Source: Myxococcales bacterium
GTDB lineage: Bacteria > Myxococcota_A > UBA9160 > JALSIO01
DNA length: 14,619 nucleotides
Reading direction: 5' to 3'
Assembly: GCA_026989995.1 (NCBI GenBank)
Contig: JALSIO010000555.1
Location: forward strand, 1 to 14,619
The translations under genes were made by a program, and so were the position numbers. Shown piece after piece: positions 14,596 to 14,619 of the stretch. Position 1 is the stretch's first letter. Every line of letters starts with the position of its first letter. The notes under the pieces are model-generated. The model made no database searches, had not been told where the DNA came from, and saw nothing but the letters and a program-made list of their open reading frames with translations.

Positions 14596-14619
14596 CGAGC
14601 CACGGCGGCCATGGGCGTC

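Overview
The window is very GC-rich DNA (by eye about 70% or more) with tightly packed genes, strong GC third-position bias and frequent GTG/TTG starts. The gene set combines acyl-CoA enzymes (an ACAD10/11/FadE2-type acyl-CoA dehydrogenase, a family III CoA-transferase, an ACAD10/11-type kinase and a NUDT19-like Nudix hydrolase) with a HD-GYP c-di-GMP-type protein, oxygen-independent HemN and a large secreted repeat protein. This suggests a lipid-degrading, high-GC Gram-negative bacterium of the old deltaproteobacterial grouping (Myxococcota, Binatota or similar). That placement is an inference from gene content; no rRNA or tRNA gene is present to confirm it.

Layout, left to right. (1) 1-1136, minus strand: the N-terminal part of a large exported beta-repeat protein that runs off the left edge; its frame has no stop inside the window. 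(2) 1137-1585: a non-coding divergent region with a 17-bp tandem repeat and a 20-bp perfect palindrome. (3) 1586-4841, plus strand: a run of SDR oxidoreductase, Nudix hydrolase, ACAD10/11-type kinase and a small helical protein. The first and last gene pairs overlap translationally (ATGA and GTGA). (4) 4879-5283, minus: a DoxX-like membrane protein, convergent with the run across a good hairpin. (5) 5501-7408, plus: a FHA-like/GAF/HD-GYP regulator. (6) 11427-7481, minus: hemN, then acyl-CoA dehydrogenase, then an Old-Yellow-Enzyme-family flavoprotein, closely spaced and probably one transcript. (7) 11651-12655, plus: a sulfotransferase that meets a minus-strand membrane-anchored protein (12652-13173) at a shared CTAG double stop. 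(8) 13264-14520, minus: a CaiB-type CoA-transferase, with an AT-rich, repeat-containing operator-like site upstream at 14572-14595.

The main functional idea is that four genes correspond in type to the levulinate/4-hydroxyacyl-CoA pathway described in Pseudomonas putida: LvaA kinase, LvaB small partner, LvaC acyl-CoA dehydrogenase and LvaD SDR. The mammalian ACAD10/ACAD11 fusion proteins also combine this kinase type with this dehydrogenase type. In that pathway a 4-hydroxyacyl-CoA is phosphorylated and the dehydrogenase then removes the phosphate and moves the hydroxyl group so that beta-oxidation can proceed. Here the kinase and its small neighbour are translationally coupled, the SDR lies just upstream, and the dehydrogenase is on the opposite strand about 4 kb away beside an enoate-reductase-like flavoprotein. 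The substrate is not known, and the link is inferred from family membership and gene order.
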